64,000 bases of DNA from Mya arenaria (GCF_026914265.1 NC_069128.1:30742460-30806459); one strand, 5' to 3'. Shown: positions 10,335-21,240, counted from the first letter of the stretch. The notes: generated by a model from the sequence alone, not told the origin. Numbers and translations are program-made.

Positions 10335-11959
10335 CTTGAACATAAAATTATATGTTTAATTAATACGTGGGTGTGTATTCAATACTTTTCTTTGGTTTCT
10401 CTTAGTTTTAAGATTAGAATCCAAGTGTTTTGATTGGACAGTAAAAATAGCTGGCGAATGGACTGAAATGATCACCGAGGCGTGTCAAAGGATAAGAACG
10501 ATATTATATTGACGTCATATTCGATATTAAATTAGAATTTAACTTGAATTAAAGATCAGAATCCAAGTGCTTTGATTGGGCAGTTAATCAGTTGACAAAT
10601 ATACTGAATGAAACCAATAAGGCATGTCCAAGGATAAGGATAAGACTTGTATTACCACGTAAACATATTTTTTGTCTTGTAATTCTGTTCCACCGAGGGT
10701 CAACACCTGACTAATATCGACTAGTTCAATAACCCCCATTTTCGAACTGTTATAAGTCTCTGCGTTTAATAACTAGCTTACGGATAAATTACAACGCTAT
10801 CAAAATAAATGAACGCTAGTTGAACATTGACATACCAATACCATATAATACAAAACAGTTACACCACCCACTAACTTTGTTATTCAAATTAAACAATCGT
10901 TTTACCACGTAAAATTTCAAAAACTTTTGTTTTTCTTACAGTTACTTTTACTGAAAGGGACTCGCTCAAATTTTGGCATCATTTGTTTTTCCAGGTAAAG
11001 CATCTAAAAACCCCACATATATTATATCTATTTTACTCTTTGATACCGATATTGAAGAAAAAAATACACTTACAGTATAAACACATATTATGCTTTTAAT
11101 AGGGAGGGAACCCATGCCGGCACAGTAAAGGACAAAAGAGAATACTGACAACAAAACCTTACGCTCACAAGGACTCAAACACAAACTTAAGAATAACTTA
11201 ACTGTAAAGCAGTTTGTTATCGCGTCCTCAATGCTATTCAAAATCGAGGACTTCAAAGACAAAATTTGAGCATATATCAACATGTGTTTAAGGCTTCCAG
11301 TCGCCAGTATCATAGTTTTAAAAACCCTTATGATTTGGAATAATTTATTTCGTCATACAGTAAGTGCATTTTTACAAAAACATAAGCAAATCCCTTTTAC
11401 ATGCATGTGGCTCTTGACGCATTTAGGATACATTTATTTTTACAGTTTTCACGATTATATGGAAAGTATATTTTTTGTGGATGAAGCCGGATCTTAAATG
11501 AAATTTGTCTGATGTTTTTATCATTGTTTTGGAATAGTATTTCAATAATTGCTATGATTAGAGCATATAAAAAGCTTAACATATTTCGCCGCAGGTTGGC
11601 GATAAAGAAATTAAGTTGCAGATATAGCGAGCCGAAAGACCGATAAAAAGAAAAAAAATCGCACGTCAAGTCGCCAAGCGAGCACGGAATACTAGTAGAT
11701 TATAAGTATCTTCCATGAGAGTGTAAAGACAGGTTCATCCCGACCCGAGCGTAGGGTGTTTTGCGGAAACGAGGTTTAATTACAATGTAATGACCATTAA
11801 AAAGGAGTTCCATACGGGTACTTGTTTTATCTTTGCCCGTGGGCACGATAAGAATTGCTTGCATGGTTAAATTGTTAGGAGAAAAAAACATCACTATAAA
11901 TAATTCATAAAGATTATTAACAATACTATGTGTTTTAATGACAATGCATTTTTTTTTAA
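10335..11959. other. upstream of PLAC8-like gene; one direct duplication
   Basis: About 10,425-10,550 and 10,553-10,670 are imperfect direct copies, both starting AGAATCCAAGTG then TTTGATTGG and sharing CAAAGGATAAG-type sequence. A stretch at 11,630-11,690 (cgaaagaccgat, then aagtcgccaagc) recurs at 21,785-21,840 and marks a dispersed repeat. A first exon or promoter for the PLAC8-like gene could lie here but was not identified. Confidence 0.35.
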
Positions 11960-12536
11960 ACAAAAATCATCGGTTTAATAAGCGTCCCGGACTTTTTTCT
12001 AATTATAACTAAGCTGCGTAACGACCAGCTCTTAAATATTTAAGTGCCACTTTAACTGACAATCCAGATGAATCAGTTGTATATGTATTTGCGTATTTCG
12101 TAAAAAGATACGGATTCGACAAAGTGAGGAAATTACTTTTCTTAAGATAAACTTAATCACGATCTTGGGCCTGTTGTTTCTTTTTATAACTTCCTTTTAT
12201 ATTCCTTTTTGATGATATACTTTCCGGTGGTTTATAGATTAATCGTTGAACTTAAATTGACATTTCACTGTTATCAAATTATTACGTTTTTAAATTTAAG
12301 GCCATTTTCACGTCTAAATCAAACGTCAGCACGCATAGGGCTTCAACGATTTTCTTGTTCGCATACAACACCAACCTATCAACCTACATGTCCTTTTATG
12401 CCATATTTTTTTCATTTCAATGACAGATCGCATTTTTTCATCGCGTGAACACAACAAGGAAATATTTAACTCGTGACTTTTCGTGCTTACTCCGTAAAAT
12501 ATATAGTGTTCTTACACCTTAACAAGCAAATTTCGA

Positions 12537-12754
12537 CGTTAGAGGGGGCATAACTTAGGAGCGTTCCCCTTTGACTTGCTTCCCTCCCTCAGAAACGAAA
12601 TTTATTTGGTTTCAAGTGTTGGCAGTATTTAGTCCGAAATGGTGCATTTGGGCGTGTTTTATTAATTTTCTTCTCCTATATGGAAATAAAAAGAAAACTT
12701 AGACGATTTTGTGGGGTGGGGGGGGGGGGTGCGCCCGCCCTGAATCCGCTAGTG
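12537..12754 (+). mobile_element. MITE/SINE-like element (family 3, copy 1)
   Basis: It starts near GACGTTAGAGGGGGCATAAC, contains GTCCGAAATGGTGCATTTGG and a poly(G) tract, and ends GCCCTGAATCCGCTAGTG. Related copies are at 49,089-49,361 and 49,679-49,946. There the terminal match GCACGGGCGGATCC against the inverse of GGATCCGCTAGTGC suggests inverted termini. It has no ORF. Confidence 0.55.
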
Positions 12755-13235
12755 ATTGATATTACTTGAAACCAATTTCTATCAATCAAACCGGTATTAT
12801 TAATTAAAGTATAATGTTTATTCTTTTAATGCAATCGAACGTATTACTGCACAGGTTTTACATAAGTTTGTGGTTTGTAATATATATATGATCAACCACT
12901 GTCTAGTTTATGCCTATTATTTCGCAAAGGAAACCATAGCGAGTGAGAGCGAAGCTCGAACCCGAATATTGTTTCTTGCGCCCCGTATATCATATACCAG
13001 GTCACCTACTAACCCCGCAACTTATTTATCCCGTCGACAACCTGTTAACATTGACCAAGAAGCCAACCCAGTACGGAAAATGTTTCATTTATCCATCGGA
13101 ATCGGAAAAAAAGATGCCATTTTGGTACGATATAAAAATTAGTGATCCAGTGTGGAGAGTCATGGACCATTGACCAATTGTGACATTCAGTTTGGAGGCG
13201 TGATATATAGTTGCTGAAATCTGCTTTACCGGTGT

Positions 13236-13525
13236 GACGGATCCGTGGTATAGTAGTAACACACTTGACTATCAATTCTGGGCTCGCAGGTTCGATTCCT
13301 CGTCACATCACTTAAAACATACTAATTCCTTACGGTAGGGACTTTAAATGGGGGCCCCGTGTGACAGTGCTTTACACTGGTGCACGTTAAAGAATCAGGG
13401 TAGCTCTAACCATGGTTACATATTGTCTGTGCATTATGCTCCAAAAACCTCAAATGACTAACAATCTTAACGGAGCACTCGTCGAATGGACAAGACCCGA
13501 TTGCGAGTATAAATAAGCTTACAAC
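13236..13525 (+). mobile_element. tRNA-derived SINE
   Basis: The tRNA-like head at 13,236-13,309 has a 7-bp acceptor-like pairing (TGTGACG with CGTCACA), an A box (GTGGTATAGTAGTAA) and a B box (GGTTCGATTCC). The body contains GACAGTGCTTTACACTGG, GGTGCACGTTAAAGAATC and ACTAACAATCTTAACGGAGC, and ends near GAGTATAAATAAGCTT. This body type is widespread in molluscan SINEs. It is absent from the paralogous duplicons, so it inserted after they split. Confidence 0.75.
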
Positions 13526-13969
13526 ACCAATAACATTATTATATTCCAGTAGCCTGTACGCTTAAAAATACAACATGATTAAGGACAATCTAAATCTATA
13601 TTACTATATGATGCATTTCAAACGAAAGCAGTTAATGTAATCATACTGACTCGTAATTAAAAACAAATTTACATGTTATTTTTGTTAAAATATTTATAAA
13701 TAAAAAAGATGCTCTTACCATCGTTGAAAATTCACACAATTAACACAAGTACATTCGATTGTGTAAAATTTACAATGAAACTGAAAGCTTTCATAAACAG
13801 GAAGTGATTATGAACTTTGCATACATCAAATCCGTAAAACACGGAAGTTGATTTCAAGTATTCGGCATTTATCTTCATACATCTTTATCTTAATACATCT
13901 TTTACAATGTTAAACTTTATCCTACGTGCAACACTGAGCATTGTTTTGAAAAAAAATATTAAGATTTTT
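13526..13969. other. unannotated AT-rich stretch
   Basis: It lies between the SINE and the GC-rich MITE. No gene or repeat is recognised. Confidence 0.4.
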
Positions 13970-13970
13970 T

Positions 13971-14294
13971 ATGCACCAGTCAATTGTAACCACGGCCCTC
14001 TCCAGGTCCGGGGAATAGCGGGGACTTTGACTTTCAGTCCAGCCAACTCCGGGTAAAATCCCCACCCTGCGGGGACGAACTGCTGGTAAAATCACCACCA
14101 AATTCCCCCGCACCCCAGGGACCCTAGGTAAGGCCCATTCTCCGCTACTTTTGGGCGCGAGGACAAAACCAACACATTCACCCGGCACTGCGGGAAAACC
14201 TAGAAGGTAAAAACACGGCCCATTTCCTCGGCTATCCCCGGTATACCCCCGGACCTGGAGGGGGGGGGGGCGTGGTTACAATTGACTGGTGCAT
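13971..14294. mobile_element. GC-rich MITE with perfect 24-bp TIRs
   Basis: ATGCACCAGTCAATTGTAAC-CACG (13,971-13,994) is matched exactly by its reverse complement at 14,271-14,294. The similarity continues inward (CTCCAGGTCCGGGG against the inverse of CCCCGGACCTGGAG). TTA on each side (TTA-TGCACC and GGTGCA-TTA) could be a 3-bp target duplication. The element is strikingly GC-rich against its AT-rich surroundings and has no transposase. The superfamily is unassigned. Confidence 0.8.
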
Positions 14295-14433
14295 TACCCA
14301 GGACATTGAATGTTGTACGGTGTAGCTACACCTATAAAACTTTAATTTTATAACTAACATAATACAAATGCTCCCTTTTACTATACTAAATGATATCAAA
14401 GAACCTACATTCAATTGGGAATGCATTCCACTA

Positions 14434-14607
14434 CAGTCGAACCTCGTTGGCTCGAACTCGTTTGGCTCGATTTCATCATTGGCTCGAAGTGGGCTGAAGG
14501 ACCGATTTCTTTCTACTGAAGAAAAGCATTCCCGCTTGGCTCGAATTTCTTATGGATCGAATTATTAACGCCGGACCCTGGGAGTTCGAGCCATCGGAGT
14601 TCTACTG
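14434..14607. mobile_element. pogo/Tigger-like MITE (family 2, copy in duplicon 1)
   Basis: The ends are CAGTCGAACCTCGTTGGCTC and the reverse complement of CAGTAGAACTCCGATGGCTC. TA lies directly outside both (14,432-14,433 and 14,608-14,609), as expected for the Tc1-mariner-pogo group. It is 174 bp with no ORF. Decayed orthologous copies ending CATCGGGGTTCTACTG (23,860) and CATCGGGGTTGTACTG (28,518) sit at the same place in duplicons 2 and 3, so it predates the duplication. Confidence 0.8.
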
Positions 14608-14609
14608 TA

Positions 14610-15424
14610 TTTGTTTGAATTCTGTTTGTTTGGAGATAATCGTTAGACTCAAAAAATAACAAATTACTTTGTAAATCACCCAAATCCTAACCAGTTTGAA
14701 TACCTCATGAACATTAAACAACACTTAAACTTTTCCTATATTCAATCATTATTAATAAATCATTCTCCCTTCGCTTTAATCAAATGTTACATGAATTATG
14801 TAATAAGTTTCTACACTGATACCATTTCTGTACGTGTGGATTTCTGCTTGTTTGTGTATTCCATGTCACATACTTTTATATAATTTATTTATTTGACTAA
14901 TGGCATTATAATGAAAACGGACTGAGAATACATCAACTTAACAAGTTAAAGAATATACTTAACATTCTTTTTTTTTTATAAAATGATACAGAAATGATAC
15001 ACTGCAATTTTGATAATTTGCACGACGCATGGTTAAACTGGATAGCGTGGAATGCTTCGTTTGGTTATGTTATTAGACAAACAACAGACGGTATAAAAAG
15101 CAAACAAATGAACTAATACAAAATGGAAACTCTAAAATGTTTGGCATGTAATGTACCCATAAAAGCATGTTGACTGGAAACTTATAGCTGGTTCCTTAAT
15201 TCAAGCTTAGTCAATAGTTTGTCAATTATTATTGTTGCTCAATCAAATTGCTTATAAGTGGAAATGAGCCATAAGATAACCAGCAGCCAGTTGGTCTTAT
15301 TCTTTGATTTGGTCATAGTTAACAGAAAAGTTTATTAATCGGTCAATATTTATCCAAAAATAATATTAACCAATCAAATCATGTGAACGTTCAAACTAAC
15401 CAAAATATAACTTGTAGACAACAT
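14610..15424. other. conserved duplicon spacer
   Basis: This is non-coding sequence shared with 23,863-24,785 and in part with 31,355-31,590. Examples are TTTGTAAATCACCCAAATCC and ATTTATCCAAAAA followed by ATATTAACC. No gene is recognised. Confidence 0.55.
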
Positions 15425-16300
15425 AATCCAGTTTTATACAATTGCCTGCTGATGGATGTGGATAACTTATCCAGTTTTATACAACTGCCTGCTGATGACT
15501 GTGGATAACTTATCCAGTTTTATACAATTGGCTTCTGATGGCTGTGGATAACTTATCCAGTTTTATACAATTGGCTTCTGATGGCTGTGGATAACTTATC
15601 CAGTTTCATACAATTGGCTGCTGATGACTGTGAATAACTTATCCAGTTTCATACAATTGGCTGCTGATGACTGTGAATAACTTATCCAGTTTCATACAAT
15701 TGGCTGCTGATGACTGTGAATAACTTATCCAGTTTTATACAATTGGCTGCTGATGACTGTGGATAACTTATCCAGTTTTATACAATTGGCTGCTGATGAC
15801 TGTGGATAACTTATCCAGTTTCATACAATTGACTGCAGATGGCTGTGGATAACTTATCCAGTTTTATATAATTGGCTGCTGATGAATGTGGATAACTTAT
15901 CCAGTTTCATACAATTGACTGCTGATGGCTGTGGATAACTTATCCAGTTTTATACAATTGGCTGCTGATGACTGTGGATAACTTATCCAGTTTTATACAA
16001 TTGGCTGCTGATGACTGTGGATAACTTATCCAGTTTCATACAATTGACTGCAGATGGCTGTGGAGAACTTATCCAGTTTTGTACAATTGGCTGCTGATGA
16101 CTGTGGATAACTTATCCAGTTTTATACAGTTGACTGCTGGTGACTGTGGATAACTTATCCAGTTTTATACAGTTGACTGCTGATGACTGTGGATAACTTA
16201 TCCAGTTTCATACAATTGACTGCAGATGGCTGTGGATAACTTATCCAGTTTTATACAATTGGCTGCTGATGTATGTGGATAACTTATCTCGTTTTATACA
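15425..16300. repeat. 43-bp satellite, array 1 (about 20 units)
   Basis: The monomer reads CTGTGGATAACTTATCCAGT then TTTATACAATTGGCTGCTGATGG. Successive CCAGTTTTAT positions are 15,428, 15,471 and 15,514, exactly 43 bp apart. Each unit contains the near-palindrome GGATAAcTTATCC and the palindrome CAATTG. The array runs without spacers into an (AGT)n tract. Confidence 0.95.
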
Positions 16301-16301
16301 A

Positions 16302-16370
<69 letters not shown>

Positions 16371-16396
16371 TGGTAGTGGTAGTGGTAGTGGTAGTG

Positions 16397-16464
<68 letters not shown>

Positions 16465-16466
16465 TG
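16302..16466. repeat. (AGT)n microsatellite
   Basis: It is mostly AGT/GTA triplets with interspersed GGT giving a (AGTGGT) hexamer block in the middle. The long Ser-, Tyr- or Thr-repeat frames here come from the microsatellite and are not genes. Duplicon copies have homologous, shorter tracts at 27,748-27,770 and about 31,808-31,936. Confidence 0.95.
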
Positions 16467-16469
16467 TAG

Positions 16470-17150
16470 AAGTACGATGGTGAAAACGCGACAGTAAGTA
16501 CGATGATGCAAAGTCGACAGTACGATGATGAAAAGGCGACAGTACGATGATGAAAACACAACAGTACGATGATGAAAACACGACTGTACGATGATGATAA
16601 CGCGACAGTACGATGGTGGAAACGCGACAGTACGATGGTGAAACGCGACAGTACGATGGTGAAAACGCGACAGTACGATGATGATTACACGACTGTACAA
16701 TGGTGAAAAGGCGACAGTTTGAAGGTGAAAACGCGACAACGCGACAGTACGATGGTGAACACGCGACAGTACGATGGTAAAAACGTGACAGTTTGATGGT
16801 GAAAGCGCGATAGTACGATGTTGAAAACGCTACAGCACGATGGTGAAAACGCGACGGTACGATGATGATAACACAACAGTACGAAGATGATTACGCGACA
16901 ATGCGATGATGAAAAGGCGACAGTACGATAATGAAAAGGCGACAGTACGATGATGAAAAGGCGAACAGTACGATGATTTAAACGCGACAATACGATACTG
17001 AAAACAAGACTACGCGAATTCACGAAACAACGATGGTGAAAATGCGACAATAAGATGGTGAAAACACGATAGTATATCGTATCATCATCGTACTGTCGAA
17101 GCATTGCGTTTTCGTTATCGTACTGTCGCGTTATCGTACCGTAATCATCG
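16470..17150. repeat. 21-22 bp minisatellite with orientation switch
   Basis: The unit is close to GCGACAGTACGATGGTGAAA plus one or two bases, in about 28 degenerate copies. Near 17,080 the array flips, and the remaining units read as the reverse complement (CATCGTACTGTCG...CGTTTTCGTTATCG). The same flip is preserved in duplicon 3 (31,950-32,110). Long open frames across it are a product of its low stop content. Confidence 0.85.
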
Positions 17151-17225
17151 TTCCATCGAGTATCACATTTCAGATCAACACATTCACAGGCGATTGCTCT
17201 AACGGCATTCCTTATATTTCTTCAC

Positions 17226-17445
17226 AATCGAGCTAATGAGGAAATTAGTATCGAGCTAATGAGAAAGTTAGTATCGAGCGAATGAAGAAATTAGTATCGA
17301 GCTAATGAGGAAATTAGTATCGAGCTCATGAGGAAATTAGTATCGAGATACTATCGAGATAATGAAGAAATTAGTATCAAGATAATGAGGAAATTAGTAT
17401 CGAGGTTATGAGGAAATTAGTATCGAGCTAATGAGGAAATTAGTT
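17226..17445. repeat. 23-bp minisatellite
   Basis: The unit is ATCGAGCTAATGAGGAAATT followed by AGT, in about nine copies with small changes. A vestige of it (cgagctatttaggaaataag) is at 32,188 in duplicon 3, so amplification was specific to copy 1. Confidence 0.85.
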
Positions 17446-18296
17446 GTTACAACGAGACGGGTCGGCCTATTTGTGTGATTTGTCCAGTGAATAGAAGAAT
17501 ATTCTAATTTCCGGCACTGATACAAAGACGGCCGATTGTTCACATGCGTGCTGAGGCGGATATTCGAGGCAGAGACAATGAGGGTGTACCCCATACCCCC
17601 ACCCGCTAATTACCCCTTCCATCACCACCAGATTTGTAGTCTGCAAACCGAATAATGCCAAGTTTTGTTCGGTTTTCTGAGTCCAATGTACCAACTCAGT
17701 GCTCAGTACTCCTCTCTCTTAGTTTTAGTAACATGCAGTGATTCAAAAGAGTATCTACTTCTAATTTACCGTCATGTGGAACTGTTTTACCCTGATTGTT
17801 TATCTTAACGTATACAATTTTATAAACAGTAGAACAATTTCAGGTCGGCTTATCCCATTTAAGCCCGAGCACGTGTTAAAATGTCACTATGCTATACATG
17901 TACAATAAAAAGATGAAACATTGTACTCGCATTATATAATATCTCAATAATCGTTTTAAACCCAAACAGCGAGTTGAGATTTGCAATATGACTTTGTTAT
18001 CCTTTGAACCTGCTAATGTCATTTTAGACACCCGAGTCACGTTTTGTAGTGTGTACTACTGCTGCCAGCTTAAAGCAGTACCGTCCCTAAGCACTTCCAG
18101 TGCTTTGATGTAGTGTGTATAGATAAAAGCCCAACCGCTGGGTGAGATTATCAATGGGAAGAATTATTTTTCAGACAACCAATCCAATATCTTATTTTGT
18201 AAGCCTAATAATATATGGTAATTTAAAATGTATATGCTATGTGTTTATTGAGCGATTTCGTAACCGTAAATCAAGACCAAAATTGCGCCGGCCTAA
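17446..18296. other. conserved duplicon spacer downstream of gene A
   Basis: Non-coding sequence aligned with 32,240-33,355 and 57,850-59,800. It contains one copy of the unit that is amplified into the 104-bp array at 58.2 kb (GCGAGTTGAGATTTGCAATA at about 17,970). Confidence 0.6.
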
Positions 18297-18640
18297 AAGC
18301 TGCATTCTCACAGATTTTCCGTTTTTACAACTTCTTTATTTTTGTCTTGGAATGAGCATTTTTTGCGTAAATATGTTTAAACCAGTGATAAAAGACTGCA
18401 GACAAAAGATCCGATCGCAGAGTTTCATATTTCCGTTTGGAAATTAATGTTTTATGGCTTAAAGCGTTACTAACGGATCAAGAAAAATGCATAAACATCA
18501 TTTTTTGAACTTAAATATAAAAGTCTGCGATCTATTTTTTGTCAGCAGTCTTATGTGACTGGTTTACATGCATTTCCGCATAAATTGGTTCGTTGCAAGA
18601 CAAAAAATTGTCAAAACGTTCAATCTGTGAGAGTGCAGCT
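18297..18640. mobile_element. fold-back MITE, TTAA target site (family 1, copy 2)
   Basis: It has the same ends (AGCTGCATTCTCACAGATT) and interior (TTGTCTTGGAATGAGC, ACAAAAGATC) as 2,533-2,904. It is flanked by CTAA on the left (18,293-18,296) and TTAA on the right (18,641-18,644). The paralogous duplicons have the uninterrupted site: CACCGGTTTTAACTGTGG at 33,352 and CACCGGTTTGAACTGTGG at 59,793. So the insertion boundaries and TTAA target are visible directly. Confidence 0.92.
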
Positions 18641-18808
18641 TTAACTGTGAAAACACCATTTACACACAGTTTTACATAAAATAAATAGAAGAAAGTATTC
18701 CCGACAATCCTAGACTGTTTTGTGGCAATGCAGCATAGAGAAAAGCAACTATTTGAATTCATTTGTAAAATGTATTTAAAGTAAACAATGACAATTTTAT
18801 AGTATTAC

Positions 18809-18814
18809 TTTATT
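18809..18814 (-). promoter_or_regulatory. probable polyadenylation signal of gene A
   Basis: AATAAA on the minus strand (TTTATT on plus), about 435 bp past the stop codon. The hexamer sits at the same place in all four alignable copies (33,889-33,894; 59,971-59,976; 62,756-62,761), which favours a functional 3' end. Confidence 0.55.
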
Positions 18815-19247
18815 GAAACTTCTAGTATATACATCACACACAATTTTTATAACGAATATTTTAATTACAATTCATTGAGAAAAGTACTTTTGAAATAAAT
18901 TGAATGGATTTTTAAACCAAATGTCGGCGATTTGCATACATATTTACATAACGTTATCACAAAGGGTATAGAATAACAAAAATAGACACAAACTTAATCT
19001 GAAACACACAGTTTGTATTCAGATTAATAAATGGTGTTAGAATTAAGCAAGTGACTGTTATCGTCTTCGAGTACACATTAAAAGTATTTTGTACACTGTG
19101 CACAATAAAGACATTGTATCATTGTTCTAAACCGAAAGCGTCTCTGCCTTATCAATTCAACCATTCGTTTTAATTGGAAACACAAAGTTCTCTCGTGGGG
19201 TCGGTTTTTATGCAAAACTGTTATGTCCGACTTAAACTTTATATATT

Positions 19248-20993
19248 TTAAAGGAAATCGAGCGTTGCCTGTAATTCTTCACCTGAGTGTTTGTTGTAAA
19301 CTTTAACTGTAAACTCAGTTTCTCCCACAATCAGGTGATGTTCAAACTCCAGGACATCGGGCCAGCCTCCAGGTGGAGGATTCTTGAGCACTTGTCCAAC
19401 TAGCTCACATCCCTCCTCCTCCGTGCAATACTCTGGGTCATCTTTGGTGGAGCGATATAAAGCAGTGAAAAATTCTAATTTCTTTGATTCAGCTTGTTCC
19501 AGTTTGTTTGACGTTGAGGATTTGAAAGTTTGGTTGTAGGTAAGCATTTGCCCTTTCGTTAATTTGTCAAATATTTTCGTACATTTAACTTCTCCATCTC
19601 TATAGAACTTTAAACGTTCGGGATGAACACCTTCAATGAAAGTTTTTGCAATACTAAACCCGTACGTAAATCTGGATCTTCTCTGTACAATGTTCCTCTC
19701 TTCCAGGCCCATCATAACGCTGCCCTTGATCACAGCCAACTTTGCATCTTCTACTAACACAAGGTCAATGGTCGGAAATGCTTGTCTAACTTTGTTTCTC
19801 AAATAGTGAGACTCCGCATATCCGCCAACCAAAAGAATTGTTTTTAATTCGTCATCTGCACATTCTTCGATGATCGTCTTTACCTTTGTTATAATACTCT
19901 GTACAGAACCATTGTAAAATGCTTCTATCACGGATGTATCGAATGTCATACGACCGCTATCGTCATCATACTTCACTTTTGTACTGAAATCTGATTCCTG
20001 GACTGCATTTTGTAAACTTTTCCCAGATTTTGTTTCGAAACGTTTCATCAGAATGGTATCGAGTCTAGTTTTGATATTTCTCTCAGTGCCTTTAAACGTT
20101 TTTTTTCTTTCTTCAAAATCCCTCATCTGGGTAATAAATCGCTCGTAACACGTCTTGCGTAAATCATCAACAACATCTCTTCCGAATAAGGATGCCAAGA
20201 AACATTCGAACTGCGCGTTGACTTTTGTTCCTCCCGCGTCCTCACCTGTAGCTCTATACAGTTCTTTCAAATGACCGTCTTCTAAAATTTCATGCACGCA
20301 TATGTCAATCGTCCCCCCTCCCAAATCAGCGATTATATACTTTTGTCCTTCAGCAAACGTTCTTCTTCCAGATTTCGTAAGAACTATTTTCTGTTTCCGA
20401 CAAAACAAGGATGCGGCCTCTGGTTCAAGGACCAATCGGACGCAGTTATTTGGAATTCCTGCGCCTTCAGTAGCCTCTCGCATGAACTGACGCGCAGAAT
20501 CTGTCCATATTGCAGGAATGGTGATCATCCATTGAACTGACTTGCTAATATCATCATCATTGTTTATTTGATGGTGCTCATCAATTCTCTGCATGACAAT
20601 ACATTTTAAACCTGAAATTGCAAGCTGAAATACTAATTTGGCTGGCAGTTTCTTCCCCTTTTCATCCTCTATCTCAATACCTCTAGACAAATTCCTGTTC
20701 TCGTATAATGCCATTTTAAAGTTTCGAAAGAAATAAACAGCTTCTCGTTCGTCATTTTCCATATCGATGTATTCGTCTAAAGCCTGACTGCCAAAGGAAT
20801 GGAAACTTTTGTCTTCGTTTAACAAAACACATGTAGGAACCTTTTCTTCTCTTGGATTGGTATAGATTGTCAGTTCATTTTGAGGATCAATATTTTCCCC
20901 GGGAAATGCCAGTCCGTATCCAGAGTATGTGGTTCCAAAATCCAATGAAACAATGATATTTCGAATAGTTTTACACTTATTTCCCGACGCCAT
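19248..20993 (-). CDS. HSPA12-like: HSPA12-like atypical HSP70 protein (copy A, intact)
   Basis: This is a 581-residue protein of the HSPA12A/B branch of the HSP70 superfamily: ATP-binding proteins with an actin-like ATPase fold and no canonical peptide-binding domain. Motifs seen: phosphate-1 LDFGTTYSGYG (17-27), EPEAAS (190-195), phosphate-2 IIADLGGGTIDICV (220-233), the GEDAGGTKVN loop (250-259) and the adenosine motif ILLVGGYAESHYLR (386-399). The C-terminal part (about 450-581) ends ELQATLDFL. The frame is open further upstream, but the bases just before ATG 20,991-20,993 read tttgtgttttcttcatag then GGGATAAGGCGACCAAA. This is a strong 3' splice site followed by a Kozak context ACCAAAATGG, so I start at MASGNKC and infer a spliced non-coding 5' exon. 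The coding part is a single exon. Paralogues are at 34.3, 39.7, 60.4 and 63.2 kb, all on the same strand. The role is probably stress or innate defence, by family only. Confidence 0.93.
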   Translation of the reverse strand: MASGNKCKTIRNIIVSLDFGTTYSGYGLAFPGENIDPQNELTIYTNPREEKVPTCVLLNEDKSFHSFGSQALDEYIDMENDEREAVYFFRNFKMALYENRNLSRGIEIEDEKGKKLPAKLVFQLAISGLKCIVMQRIDEHHQINNDDDISKSVQWMITIPAIWTDSARQFMREATEGAGIPNNCVRLVLEPEAASLFCRKQKIVLTKSGRRTFAEGQKYIIADLGGGTIDICVHEILEDGHLKELYRATGEDAGGTKVNAQFECFLASLFGRDVVDDLRKTCYERFITQMRDFEERKKTFKGTERNIKTRLDTILMKRFETKSGKSLQNAVQESDFSTKVKYDDDSGRMTFDTSVIEAFYNGSVQSIITKVKTIIEECADDELKTILLVGGYAESHYLRNKVRQAFPTIDLVLVEDAKLAVIKGSVMMGLEERNIVQRRSRFTYGFSIAKTFIEGVHPERLKFYRDGEVKCTKIFDKLTKGQMLTYNQTFKSSTSNKLEQAESKKLEFFTALYRSTKDDPEYCTEEEGCELVGQVLKNPPPGGWPDVLEFEHHLIVGETEFTVKVYNKHSGEELQATLDFL

Positions 20994-21240
20994 TTTGGTC
21001 GCCTTATCCCCTATGAAGAAAACACAAAATGATTCAGTCGTGCCCAAATTGATAATGCGAATATCTTAAAGGCTCTATATCGCGTTGTCTAGGTTTTTTT
21101 TAAGAAACAGCCTATTATATTTTAAATATTAAAATTTTAGCATAATCATGTCTAATGCCGAGATCGATCTATGTCTTCACTGGGAAATGTTCACAGATAA
21201 CTACTGTTTGTGTTATGACCCTTAAGTAACTAGTCAACTT
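20994..21240 (-). other. conserved 5' flank of gene A with splice acceptor
   Basis: The acceptor tttgtgttttcttcatag ends at about 21,010 (tttttttcatag in copy B). Sequence conserved with copy B, including GATAATGCGAATATCTTAAA and GCCTATTATATTTTAAATAT, continues to about 21,240. It is likely the 3' end of a 5'-UTR intron. The promoter and first exon are not identified. Confidence 0.5.

Larger units (their letters stand above)
11960..21240. repeat. segmental duplicon, copy 1 (carries HSPA12-like gene A)
   Basis: The following order is shared with other copies in this window: ATAAGCGTCCCGGA, then a stretch with ACGTCAGC, the pogo-like MITE, the 43-bp satellite, (AGT)n, 22-bp and 23-bp minisatellites, sequence around GTCTGCAAACCGAATAATGC, GCGAGTTGAGATT, a 3' flank and the HSPA12-like gene. 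Paralogous stretches are at 23,270-27,770, 27,800-28,575 plus 31,355-36,240, 57,780-60,685 and 60,690-64,000. Homology with copy 3 continues about 200 bp upstream of the gene and stops near 21,240 / 36,240. Copy-specific insertions (SINE at 13.2 kb, GC-rich MITE at 14.0 kb, TTAA MITE at 18.3 kb) show where copies diverged. Confidence 0.75.

Noticed and set aside
13236..13310. Possible functional tRNA gene (7-bp acceptor-like stem present)
   Set aside because: The T-arm stem is imperfect and the sequence is fused to a typical molluscan SINE body, so it is a SINE head.
16241..16739. Long Ser/Tyr/Thr/Leu homopolymer ORFs
   Set aside because: They are translations of the (AGT)n microsatellite in all frames.
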